From NCBI RefSeq assembly GCF_000210095.1, contig NC_021039.1:2336475-2372400 (forward strand): a stretch of 35,926 nt of DNA, written 5' to 3'. How positions within the stretch are numbered: the stretch's first letter is position 1; every line of letters starts with the position of its first letter. Below, in pieces: positions 16,119 to 23,731 of the stretch. This stretch comes from Ruminococcus champanellensis 18P13 = JCM 17042 (GTDB lineage: Bacteria > Bacillota > Clostridia > Oscillospirales > Ruminococcaceae). A program made the translations under genes and the position numbers. The notes below the pieces were generated by a model. The model saw nothing but the letters and a program-made list of their open reading frames with translations. It was not told the origin of the DNA and made no database searches.

Positions 16119-17402
16119 ATGGAATCAAACCAGACCATTGCAAGACAGCTCCGGGAGGGGCAGTATGACAGCCAGCTGTGCCGGCTGTACGGAGCGGAGG
16201 GAGCCGCTCTGCAGCCCTACCAGGAACGGCTGTGCAATCTGCTTGCCCGGTATCAGGAAACCTATCATCAGCCCTGCGCAAGCCTGTTTTCTGTTTCCGG
16301 CAGAACGGAGCTCAGCGGCAACCACACGGACCATCAGAACGGCTGCGTGCTAGCTGCCGGGGTAAGCCTGGATGTGATCGCCGCCGCCGCCCCCAACGGC
16401 ACCAATCTGATTCGGGTCAAGTCCGAGGGCTATCCGGAGGATCTCATCGACCTGTCCCAGCGGATTCCCATGCCGGAGGAAACCAACACCGCCGCTGCCC
16501 TGATCAGAGGGGTTGCAGCCCGGTTCATCCAGCTTGGCTATCCAGTGTCGGGGTTTGACGCCTACACCACCTCCAGCGTGCTGAAGGGCTCCGGCCTGTC
16601 CAGCTCTGCGGCGTTTGAAGTTCTGCTGGGAAATATCATCAACGCCTTTTTTGCTGACGGAGCGGAAACACCGGTTTCCATCGCCCAGATCGGGCAGTAT
16701 GCGGAAAATGTCTTTTTCGGCAAGCCCTGCGGTCTGATGGATCAGATGGCATGCTCCCTTGGCAATGTGGCATCCATTGACTTTGCGGATCCGGACAACC
16801 CCGGCATCCGGCAGGTGTCCCTGGATCTGCAAAAAGCAGGCTATGCCCTGTGCATCATCGACAGCGGCGGAGATCATGCAGACCTGACCGCTTGCTATGC
16901 GGCAGTTCCGGCGGAAATGCGCAGCATTGCCCGGCAGTTTGGCAAACAGGTGCTGCGGCAGGTTCCCCAGGCGGAATTTGAAGCTGCCATCCCGGCACTG
17001 CGGAAAGCCTGCGGAGACCGGGCTGTGCTGCGTGCCATGCATTTTTACGGGGAGAACGCACGGGTCATGGAGCAGACAACCGCCCTGGAACAGGGAAACA
17101 TCCCCCGGTTCTTAGCCCTCGTGACGGAATCCGGCAGATCCTCCGAAACCCTGCTGCAAAACATCTTTGACTGCCGCAATCCCCGGCAGCAGCCGATCAG
17201 CATGGCGCTGGCGCTGTGTCGACAGTTGCTGCACGGTGAAGGCGCATGCCGGATCCACGGCGGCGGCTTTGCCGGCACAGTCCAGGCATTTGTGCCGCTG
17301 GACCGGCTCAGCGCCTTCCGCAGCGGTATGGAAGCCGTACTGGGTGCCGGCGCATGTCACCTGCTGCAAATTCGTTCCACAGGAGGCATGCAACTGACAT
17401 AA
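16119..17402 (+). CDS. galK: Galactokinase (GHMP kinase family)
   Basis: Phosphorylates galactose to galactose 1-phosphate. The 427-residue protein has the sugar-binding signature GRTELSGNHTDHQNG (from residue 61), the ATP-binding GHMP motif LKGSGLSSSAA (about 155-165), the catalytic aspartate region CGLMDQMACSLG (D208) and the C-terminal GGGFAGTVQAF. It is longer than most galactokinases by some 40 residues, mainly at the N-terminus, and has E for N and S for I in the classic signature. The ATG at 16119 has GGAG 6 nt upstream; in-frame ATGs at 16107 and 16056 lack good sites. Followed 24 nt later by galE. No galT is visible. Confidence 0.9.
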   Translation: MESNQTIARQLREGQYDSQLCRLYGAEGAALQPYQERLCNLLARYQETYHQPCASLFSVSGRTELSGNHTDHQNGCVLAAGVSLDVIAAAAPNGTNLIRVKSEGYPEDLIDLSQRIPMPEETNTAAALIRGVAARFIQLGYPVSGFDAYTTSSVLKGSGLSSSAAFEVLLGNIINAFFADGAETPVSIAQIGQYAENVFFGKPCGLMDQMACSLGNVASIDFADPDNPGIRQVSLDLQKAGYALCIIDSGGDHADLTACYAAVPAEMRSIARQFGKQVLRQVPQAEFEAAIPALRKACGDRAVLRAMHFYGENARVMEQTTALEQGNIPRFLALVTESGRSSETLLQNIFDCRNPRQQPISMALALCRQLLHGEGACRIHGGGFAGTVQAFVPLDRLSAFRSGMEAVLGAGACHLLQIRSTGGMQLT

Positions 17403-17426
17403 TATAACAGAAAGGAGTGCTGTACC

Positions 17427-18455
17427 TTGTGCAGCCATGAAACCATGAAAACTATTTTAGTAACCGGCGGCGCCGGATTCATCGGCAGCCACTGCTGTGT
17501 AGAGCTGCTGGAAAGCGGCTATGAAGTCATCATCATGGACAACCTGTCCAATTCCAAGGAAGAAAGCGTAAACCGGATCCGGCAGATCACCGGCAAATCC
17601 GTCACCTTCTACCGGACGGATATGCTGGATCTGCCGGGCATGGAGCAAATCTTTGCCAATCACAGCATCGACGCTGTGATCCACTTTGCCGGACTGAAGG
17701 CAGTGGGAGAATCCGTTGCCAAGCCCCTGGAGTATTACCACAACAACCTGACCGGCACCCTGCTGCTGCTCCAGGCTATGCGGAAGTATGGCTGCAAGAA
17801 GCTGGTATTCTCCTCCTCTGCCACCGTATACGGGGTACATAACCCGGTGCCCTACACTGAGGACATGCCCACCTCCGCCACCAATCCTTACGGCTACACC
17901 AAGGTGATGATCGAGCAGTTCCTGCGGGATCTGGTGGTTGCGGATCCGGAATGGAGCGTGGTGGCACTCCGGTACTTCAACCCCATCGGGGCGCATCCCA
18001 GCGGGCTCATCGGGGAGGATCCCAACGGCATCCCCAACAATCTGGTACCCTACATTGCCCAGGTGGCAGTAGGCAAGCTGCCCTGCCTGCGGGTATTCGG
18101 CAACGATTATGCCACGCCGGACGGCACCGGCGTCCGGGATTATATCCATGTGGTAGACCTGGCAAAGGGGCATCTTGCCGCCCTGGATTACGCCGACAGC
18201 CATCCGGGCTTCATGCCCATCAACCTGGGCACCGGGCACGGCGCCAGCGTGTTACAGGTGGCTGATGCCTACGAAAAAGCATGCGGCAAGCCCATCCCCC
18301 GGGAGATCTGTCCCCGCCGCCCCGGCGACATTGCCACCTCTGTGGCAGATGCAAGCCGGGCAAAGGAGCTGCTGCACTGGGAGGCGCATGCCACCGTGGA
18401 GCAGATGTGCGCCGACAGCTGGCACTTCACCGAGAAAAATCCAAACGGTCTTTGA
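17427..18455 (+). CDS. galE: UDP-glucose 4-epimerase
   Basis: Interconverts UDP-glucose and UDP-galactose using bound NAD. The protein of about 342 residues is an extended SDR: NAD-binding GGAGFIGSH near the start, catalytic SSSATVYG and YGYTK (YxxxK), and the typical ALRYFNPIGAHPSGLIGEDPNG segment. Start choice: a TTG at 17427 has AAAGGAG with 9-10 nt spacing, whereas the ATG at 17445 is 27 nt from it; the TTG start is therefore likely, adding six residues. It forms an operon with galK and ends before a bidirectional terminator. Confidence 0.95.
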   Translation: MCSHETMKTILVTGGAGFIGSHCCVELLESGYEVIIMDNLSNSKEESVNRIRQITGKSVTFYRTDMLDLPGMEQIFANHSIDAVIHFAGLKAVGESVAKPLEYYHNNLTGTLLLLQAMRKYGCKKLVFSSSATVYGVHNPVPYTEDMPTSATNPYGYTKVMIEQFLRDLVVADPEWSVVALRYFNPIGAHPSGLIGEDPNGIPNNLVPYIAQVAVGKLPCLRVFGNDYATPDGTGVRDYIHVVDLAKGHLAALDYADSHPGFMPINLGTGHGASVLQVADAYEKACGKPIPREICPRRPGDIATSVADASRAKELLHWEAHATVEQMCADSWHFTEKNPNGL

Positions 18456-18469
18456 TGCACAAAACAAAA

Positions 18470-18502
18470 GCAGCCTGTACGATCTGTACAGGCTACTTTT
18501 TC
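18470..18502. terminator. Bidirectional terminator between galE and the GH130 gene
   Basis: GCCTGTAC (18473-18480) and GTACAGGC (18486-18493) form a perfect 8-bp stem with a 5-nt loop. The plus strand continues TACTTTTT and the minus strand TGCTTTTGTTTT, so both convergent genes can end here. A second stem without a T-run, ATCCCGGC/GCCGGGAT, lies close by at about 18510-18536. Confidence 0.85.
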
Positions 18503-18548
18503 GATACATATCCCGGCAGCCGAAACCGCCGGGATTTGTTTTGCAGGA

Positions 18549-19538
18549 TCAGACCTGGGAATTGTGATCCAGCCAATCCATAACCGTGTCCACTGTGGTG
18601 AAGCACAGACCGGTGCAGGTATCTGCACAGCCATAGTAGATGGCGATTCTGCCGGTGTCTGCATCCACCAGATTTGCACAGGGGAAGGTTACGTTGGGCA
18701 CATCGCCTACGCACTCGTACAGCTCCTGGGGGCTGATGAGGTAGCTTCTGCCCCGCTTGAGCACCTTCCAGGGCTCATCCTTGTCCAGCAATGCCGCAGA
18801 GAAGCTGTACACAAAGCCGTTGCAGGAGGTGAGTACCCCGTGGTAGAAGATCAGCCAGCCACGATCCGTCTCGATGGGGGTAGGGCCGGCGCCGATCTTA
18901 GTGGACTCCCAGCCCTTGGAGGGACCCATCACATGACGGTGCTTGCCCCAGTAGGTCATATCCGGAGACTGGGAAATGTAGATATCCCCGAAGGGGGTGT
19001 GACCGCTGTCGGAGGGGCGGGAGAACATCATGTAGTTGCCGCCGATCCGCCGGGGGAACAGCACGCCGTTCCGGTTGAAGGGCAGGTATGCATTCTCCAG
19101 CTGGTGGAAGGTCTTGAAGTCAAAGGTGTAGCCCACACCAATGGTAGGATGCCAGCCGTATGCGTTGCACCAGGTGATGTAGTAACGATCCTCGATGAAG
19201 CATACCCGGGGGTCATAGCCGTACTGGAACTCTGCCATTTCGGGAATGTCGGTTTCAAACTGAATCCGCTCCGGCTGAATGTCCCAGTTCATGCCGTCCT
19301 TGGAGAAGCCAGCATGCAGCTGCATGTTCCGCTCCTTATCGTCCACACGGAACACCCCGGCGAAGCCTCCCTCAAAGGGAACCACTGCGCTGTTGAACAC
19401 ACTGTTGGAGGTGGGGAGAATGTTCCGCTTGATGATGGGGTTTGCCTTGTAACGCCAGATTACGTCCTGGCAGTCTGCCGGCCGGTCCTGCCAGGGCAGA
19501 TTGGGGATGGATTTTTCGTTCAGAATTTTTACGTTCAT
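18549..19538 (-). CDS. GH130 beta-1,4-mannooligosaccharide phosphorylase
   Basis: Family GH130 enzymes break beta-mannosides with phosphate, releasing mannose 1-phosphate. The 329-residue protein has the family core: [20 protein letters not shown] (49-64), the catalytic aspartate in YGYDPRV (D109), and [22 protein letters not shown] (214-235). Its length and lack of extra N-terminal helices fit the subgroup of R. albus RaMP2, which acts on mannooligosaccharides, better than RaMP1, which acts on mannosyl-glucose; this subgroup call is from memory of the families. No signal peptide, so it is cytosolic. AGGCGG lies 7 nt before the ATG. It has its own promoter (19617-19645) in addition to possible read-through from the GH26 gene. 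Confidence 0.9.
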   Translation of the reverse strand: MNVKILNEKSIPNLPWQDRPADCQDVIWRYKANPIIKRNILPTSNSVFNSAVVPFEGGFAGVFRVDDKERNMQLHAGFSKDGMNWDIQPERIQFETDIPEMAEFQYGYDPRVCFIEDRYYITWCNAYGWHPTIGVGYTFDFKTFHQLENAYLPFNRNGVLFPRRIGGNYMMFSRPSDSGHTPFGDIYISQSPDMTYWGKHRHVMGPSKGWESTKIGAGPTPIETDRGWLIFYHGVLTSCNGFVYSFSAALLDKDEPWKVLKRGRSYLISPQELYECVGDVPNVTFPCANLVDADTGRIAIYYGCADTCTGLCFTTVDTVMDWLDHNSQV

Positions 19539-19558
19539 AGAACTACCGCCTTTCTTTT

Positions 19559-19594
19559 CGCTTAACGAAAGCAATTATTTTCTTTATTTAAGCG
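19559..19594 (-). promoter_or_regulatory. Inverted repeats in the GH130 leader (candidate operator or RNA hairpin)
   Basis: Two overlapping dyads lie between the promoter and the GH130 start codon. CGCTTAA and TTAAGCG pair across 19559-19565 and 19588-19594 (7 bp). Just beside them TTTCG/CGAAA (19556-19560 and 19566-19570) flank a 5-nt centre. The two cannot form at once as RNA. They lie 16 to 55 nt after the predicted transcription start, a usual place for a LacI-type operator, but no regulator gene is nearby. Confidence 0.45.
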
Positions 19595-19616
19595 TTCCAT
19601 TTTTGATGGTGTACTC

Positions 19617-19645
19617 ATTATAGCACGGGAAAAGCTAGTTTGCAA
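19617..19645 (-). promoter_or_regulatory. Promoter of the GH130 gene, overlapping the GH26 3' end
   Basis: Minus-strand TTGCAA (19645-19640) and TATAAT (19622-19617) with 17-bp spacing and TG before the -10. The -35 box lies within the last GH26 codons (the stop codon is at 19637-19635). Confidence 0.75.
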
Positions 19646-21248
19646 GACTTTTTTGCGACATTTTTATATATTCGCTCAAAGAAAGTGTTCCATCTGAGTT
19701 ATAATATTTGATTAAGTCATCAGTTGAAATATACTTACCATTGAGCGTGCCATCCTGTCCCACAAGATAGTCCCCGTACCACAGTCCAAAGAAGGACCAT
19801 ACCGCATTGTCCCGGAAGATGGCGTCCACGTCCGGGATCCGGCTGCATTCGCTGAGCGCCAGCAGCTTTTCCCCCTTTGTCAAGGCATACAGCCACTGGA
19901 ACTGTCCATAGCGGCTGCCGTATTCCGCATCCGCCCGCAGGTATACGTCAATGGAGGCGATATCGTAGTACGCCTGCCCCACATAGTAATCCTGGCTCTG
20001 ACCGTTCCAGACCCACAGCAGGTTGTTCAGCCCATGATACGCCGTCAGCCGGTCATACAGCAGCCGCCACAGCCACTGATAGGCGTCCGCACCGTCGCTG
20101 CCCCACCAATACCAGCCGCCGCCAGCTTCATGCAGGGGCCGCCACAGCACCGGCACATCCGCATCCTTCAGACGAGCCAGCTGCCCTGCCACCTGGTCGA
20201 TGCTCTCTACCAGAGCATAGCACTCCTCACTGATCTTCCGCCGATCCAGCAGCTCCTGCAGCTCCTCCGGATCCAGCTGGGCGATGTCCTCTCCGGTCAC
20301 TGCCTTGCTGAGCCGGAAGTCCGTCTTGTCCGCATACACGCTGCCCTGCTCCATGGGAGCAGTCCAGTACCACATAAAGCCCACCACGCCGCCGGCACGG
20401 GACCAGGCAATGGCAGCCTCGATCTCCTCTGCGTTTTCCGTATCCTTGTCCGTATAGCTGCCCAGATCCCCGAACCGGATCACCGGGTACTGCCCCGTGA
20501 TGTTGTGGATCAGCTCCAGCTCCTGGTTCTGGGCGCTGGAGGCATACTGCCCGGTAAGCATGGTCTTGCCGTAGCAAGATGCCAGATTCCGCAAAAGCGC
20601 CTTCGCCTCCGGAGAAGCGTCCGCGTTCACCGGCTGGGACGCCGCATCCTCGTAGGAGATCTCGTACAGGTCTGTGTTATTGGTCAGCGTAAAGCTGTCC
20701 AGATCCAGTCCGCCGTCAATCTCCTCAATGGAAAGCCGGGCCTTGCCTGCCTCGATGAACACCCCGTGAAAGGTCACATGCAGGAACTCTCCCTTGCCGG
20801 CAATGGTAAATTCGCCAATATCCTCGCCGTTGACCAACAGCGTGTTCCGCACTTCCTCGTCCGCCGCAGCGCACAGGGTAATGTCATAATGCTGGGTGGC
20901 AGGCACTTCGATCTCCACGACCACCTTGTTGTCCGCATCCCCGTCAAAGCCCGTCACATAGCCGTCTCCGCTGTAGCCCTCCCGTTCATCGGACACCTCC
21001 AGATTGCCGTACAGTCTGCCCTCCTCCGCCTCGGCGGACAGCTCTGCATTCTTCTGCTCGATGGCGGGAATGTCCAGCTCGTACACCGTTTCCGTAGTGC
21101 CGGGCGTCTCCGTGGTAGGCACCGCCGTATTGCCGTTGGGGATTCCCCGGTTGTCGTTGCAGCTGACCCATACCAGGGACAGCACCAGGATCGCCGCAAC
21201 GCCGGTGCCGATCCAGGTCCATCGCTTTTTCTGTGCATCTGTGAGCAT
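19635..21248 (-). CDS. Membrane-attached CBM35-GH26 beta-mannanase
   Basis: Endo-beta-1,4-mannanase that cuts mannan backbones outside the cell. The 537-residue protein starts with a basic stretch and a hydrophobic segment (about 13-29) ending VWVSC; the cysteine at 30 could be a non-standard lipobox, or the segment may be a plain anchor. A Thr/Pro linker follows, then a CBM35-like domain (about 66-192; GYSGDGYVTGF) for sugar binding, then GH26 (about 210-525). The acid/base is E374 in WRPLHEAGGGWYWWG and the nucleophile is E467 in LALSECS. AAGGAG lies 7 nt before the ATG. It follows the GH95 gene by 11 nt, so the two share the promoter at 23620-23648. Confidence 0.92.
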   Translation of the reverse strand: MLTDAQKKRWTWIGTGVAAILVLSLVWVSCNDNRGIPNGNTAVPTTETPGTTETVYELDIPAIEQKNAELSAEAEEGRLYGNLEVSDEREGYSGDGYVTGFDGDADNKVVVEIEVPATQHYDITLCAAADEEVRNTLLVNGEDIGEFTIAGKGEFLHVTFHGVFIEAGKARLSIEEIDGGLDLDSFTLTNNTDLYEISYEDAASQPVNADASPEAKALLRNLASCYGKTMLTGQYASSAQNQELELIHNITGQYPVIRFGDLGSYTDKDTENAEEIEAAIAWSRAGGVVGFMWYWTAPMEQGSVYADKTDFRLSKAVTGEDIAQLDPEELQELLDRRKISEECYALVESIDQVAGQLARLKDADVPVLWRPLHEAGGGWYWWGSDGADAYQWLWRLLYDRLTAYHGLNNLLWVWNGQSQDYYVGQAYYDIASIDVYLRADAEYGSRYGQFQWLYALTKGEKLLALSECSRIPDVDAIFRDNAVWSFFGLWYGDYLVGQDGTLNGKYISTDDLIKYYNSDGTLSLSEYIKMSQKSLAN

Positions 21249-21259
21249 GCTCTTACTCC

Positions 21260-23590
21260 TTACTCCTCATTCTCCCGGGGCGTCAGCCCATAATGTTTGC
21301 CGCCGGATACCGGGAACTCCAGCATATCCTCTGTCCGGGCACAGGCAATGGTCACGCCGTCGCATACCACATCCATGGACACACCGGTGCGGATCCGGCA
21401 CAGCCCATCCTGATCCGGCGTTACCACCGCCCGGGTCAGCCTGGCATCCTGCCAGAACAGATCCACCGTATATGCGCCCTTGGCACGCAGACCCATGACG
21501 CTGCCCTTTGCCCACTGGGGCGGCAAAGCGGGCAGGAACTGCATAACGCCTCCATGACTTTGCAGCAACGCCTCGCATACTGCCGCCGTACCGCCAAAAT
21601 TCCCGTCAATCTGGAAGGGCGGATGGGAATCCAGCAGATTGGGATTGGTGGAATAGGCAAGCAGCTTCTGCATATTCTCGAACACCATTTCTCCGTCATG
21701 AAGCCTTGCCCACATGTTCATGATCCAGGCACGGCTCCAGCCCGTATGACCGCCCCCATGCACCAGCCGCCGCACCAGGGTGGCACGGGCAGCATCCGCC
21801 AGCTTGGGGGTATCCTCCGGGGTAATCAGATCCGCCGGGTGCAGAGCGAACAGCTGGGAAATATGCCGGTGGCCGATCTCCACCTCATCGTAATCCACCG
21901 CCCATTCCTTGATCTGTCCGTACTTACCGATCTCCGGCATGGGGAGCCGGGGCAGCATCTGCCGAATCTTCTCCAGCAGGGGGGATTCCCGTTCCAGAAT
22001 CCTTGCCGCCTCCAGCACATCCGTAAACAGCAGGGTGATGATCTGGCTGTCCATGCTGGGGCCGATGCACAGGCTGCCCTTGGCGCCGCTTGCCGTCAGG
22101 TATGTATTCTCCGGGGAAACGGAGGGGCCGGTGACCAGCTGTCCGGCGCTGTTTTCAAACATATATTCTGTAAAGAACTGCGCCGCTCCGCACAGGGTAT
22201 CAAATTGCTGCGCCAGGAAATCCCGGTCCAGGGTGTACTGATAATGCTCAAAAATATGCAGGCACAGCCAGGCAGCCCCCATGGGCCAGATGGTGGCAGG
22301 CATCCACCGATCCTGGGGAGCGCAATCCCCCCACAGATCCGTATTGTGATGGCACACAAAGCCGCCGCAATGATACATATCCCGGGCGGTCTGCTCCCCG
22401 TTGGGACGCATCCGGCGGATCAGATCAAACAGGGGCAGGTGGCACTCGGACAGATTACAGCTTTCAGCGCACCAGTAGTTCATCTCTGTGTTAATATTCA
22501 CCGTAAACCGGGAGCCCCAGGCAGGCCACATATCCTGGTTCCAGATGCCCTGTAAATTCAGGGGCTGACTGCCGGGGCGGCTGCCGGAGATCATCAGGTA
22601 TCTGCCATAGTTGAAATACAGCTCCGTCAGCTTGTTGTCCAGGATCAGTCCTGCCGCATCCTTCCCGTCAAAATCGTTGCCCCGCAAACGGCTCAGCCGG
22701 GCATCCGTGGGCAACTGGGCACCCTCGCCACTGTTATCCTCCAGTTCCAGCTTCACCCGGTCAAACAACGCCCGGTAGTCGTCCACATGCCGCACCATCA
22801 GCTCATGAAAGCTGCAATCCGCCGCATACTCCGCATCCAACTGTGCAGCCTCCAGGTATCCTTCTCCCTTGTAGAAGCTGGTCTGTACCGCCAGCAGCAG
22901 GGTGGCTTCATCCGCCCCCTCCACGCAAAGCTGGTTGCCCCGGGTAAAGGCTCTGCCCCCCTGGACAGCGGCAGTCATCACCACCGCAAACTGAATGCCC
23001 TGCTGACCGCCCTGTCCGCCGGTGACGCAGATGGAAGCCTCTCCATCCGGCCGGTTCTCGTCGTAGTAATCGTCCCTGCCGCCAAAGGATGCGGCAAAGG
23101 ACACCTGCCCCGGCTGATCGGCGGACACATGCAGCACCAGCACGTTGTCCGGCTCCGATACAAATACACTGCGCTGATACTGCACCCCGTCCAGGGTATA
23201 CTCTGTCAGGGCGATGCCGCTGGACAGATCCAGGGTACGCCGGTACGCCGTGCTGTGGCTTTCCTTGTGGAACACCACGTCCAGATCCCCCAGGGGCATA
23301 TAATGCCGGCTGTTCTCCGGACAGCCCTGCATGGTCTGAAATGCCAGTTCCTCCGCTTCGCTGATCTTTTCCTGCTGCAAAAGCATCCGGATCTGCTGCA
23401 TTCCCTGGTACGCATCCGGATTGTTCCGGTTCCGCAATCCCCCGGACCATATGGAATCCTCATTGAGCTTGAGGTGCTCCGTCTCCACGCCGCCGAACAC
23501 CATGGCGCCCATGCGTCCGTTTCCCACCGGCAGAGCCTGGTCAAAATTTTCCGCAGGCTTTGTATACCAAAGCAATGTTTCCTGTCCCAT
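21260..23590 (-). CDS. GH95 alpha-L-fucosidase / alpha-L-galactosidase
   Basis: A 776-residue member of GH95, inverting enzymes that remove terminal alpha-1,2-fucose or alpha-L-galactose. The N-terminal domain has LPVGNGRMGAMVFGG and LNEDSIWSGG; the catalytic (alpha/alpha)6 barrel includes NLQGIWN, NINTEMNYW, and near the end HPPFQIDGNFGGTAAVCE. No signal peptide is seen (it starts MGQETLLWYTKPAENF), so it probably acts in the cytosol on imported oligosaccharides. Its own promoter (23620-23648) and a GAGGAACCT ribosome binding site precede it. First gene of the mannan-type locus; whether the natural substrate is a plant glycan branch or a host glycan cannot be told from sequence. Confidence 0.92.
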   Translation of the reverse strand: MGQETLLWYTKPAENFDQALPVGNGRMGAMVFGGVETEHLKLNEDSIWSGGLRNRNNPDAYQGMQQIRMLLQQEKISEAEELAFQTMQGCPENSRHYMPLGDLDVVFHKESHSTAYRRTLDLSSGIALTEYTLDGVQYQRSVFVSEPDNVLVLHVSADQPGQVSFAASFGGRDDYYDENRPDGEASICVTGGQGGQQGIQFAVVMTAAVQGGRAFTRGNQLCVEGADEATLLLAVQTSFYKGEGYLEAAQLDAEYAADCSFHELMVRHVDDYRALFDRVKLELEDNSGEGAQLPTDARLSRLRGNDFDGKDAAGLILDNKLTELYFNYGRYLMISGSRPGSQPLNLQGIWNQDMWPAWGSRFTVNINTEMNYWCAESCNLSECHLPLFDLIRRMRPNGEQTARDMYHCGGFVCHHNTDLWGDCAPQDRWMPATIWPMGAAWLCLHIFEHYQYTLDRDFLAQQFDTLCGAAQFFTEYMFENSAGQLVTGPSVSPENTYLTASGAKGSLCIGPSMDSQIITLLFTDVLEAARILERESPLLEKIRQMLPRLPMPEIGKYGQIKEWAVDYDEVEIGHRHISQLFALHPADLITPEDTPKLADAARATLVRRLVHGGGHTGWSRAWIMNMWARLHDGEMVFENMQKLLAYSTNPNLLDSHPPFQIDGNFGGTAAVCEALLQSHGGVMQFLPALPPQWAKGSVMGLRAKGAYTVDLFWQDARLTRAVVTPDQDGLCRIRTGVSMDVVCDGVTIACARTEDMLEFPVSGGKHYGLTPRENEE

Positions 23591-23619
23591 AGGTTCCTCC
23601 TCATACGCATAATCAATTT

Positions 23620-23648
23620 ATTATACCACACCTTTTGAAAAAATGCAA
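23620..23648 (-). promoter_or_regulatory. Promoter of the GH95-GH26 genes
   Basis: Minus-strand TTGCAT (23648-23643) and TATAAT (23625-23620), 17-bp spacer. The leader is short, about 25 nt, and shares no obvious motif with the dyads before GH130. Confidence 0.78.
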
Positions 23649-23687
23649 AGGCTCCAAGGGGCGTTTCCTGTCGATCTCCCAAACAGC

Positions 23688-23718
23688 AAAAGCCTTCGGA
23701 AGCGTTCCCTCCGAAGGC
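23688..23718 (-). terminator. Terminator after metH
   Basis: Arms GCCTTCGGA and TCCGAAGGC (23718-23710 and 23700-23692) form a perfect 9-bp stem with a 9-nt loop, followed on the minus strand by TTTTGCTGTTT. It lies 13 nt after the metH stop codon. Confidence 0.9.
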
Positions 23719-23731
23719 CTTGCACAGTGGC

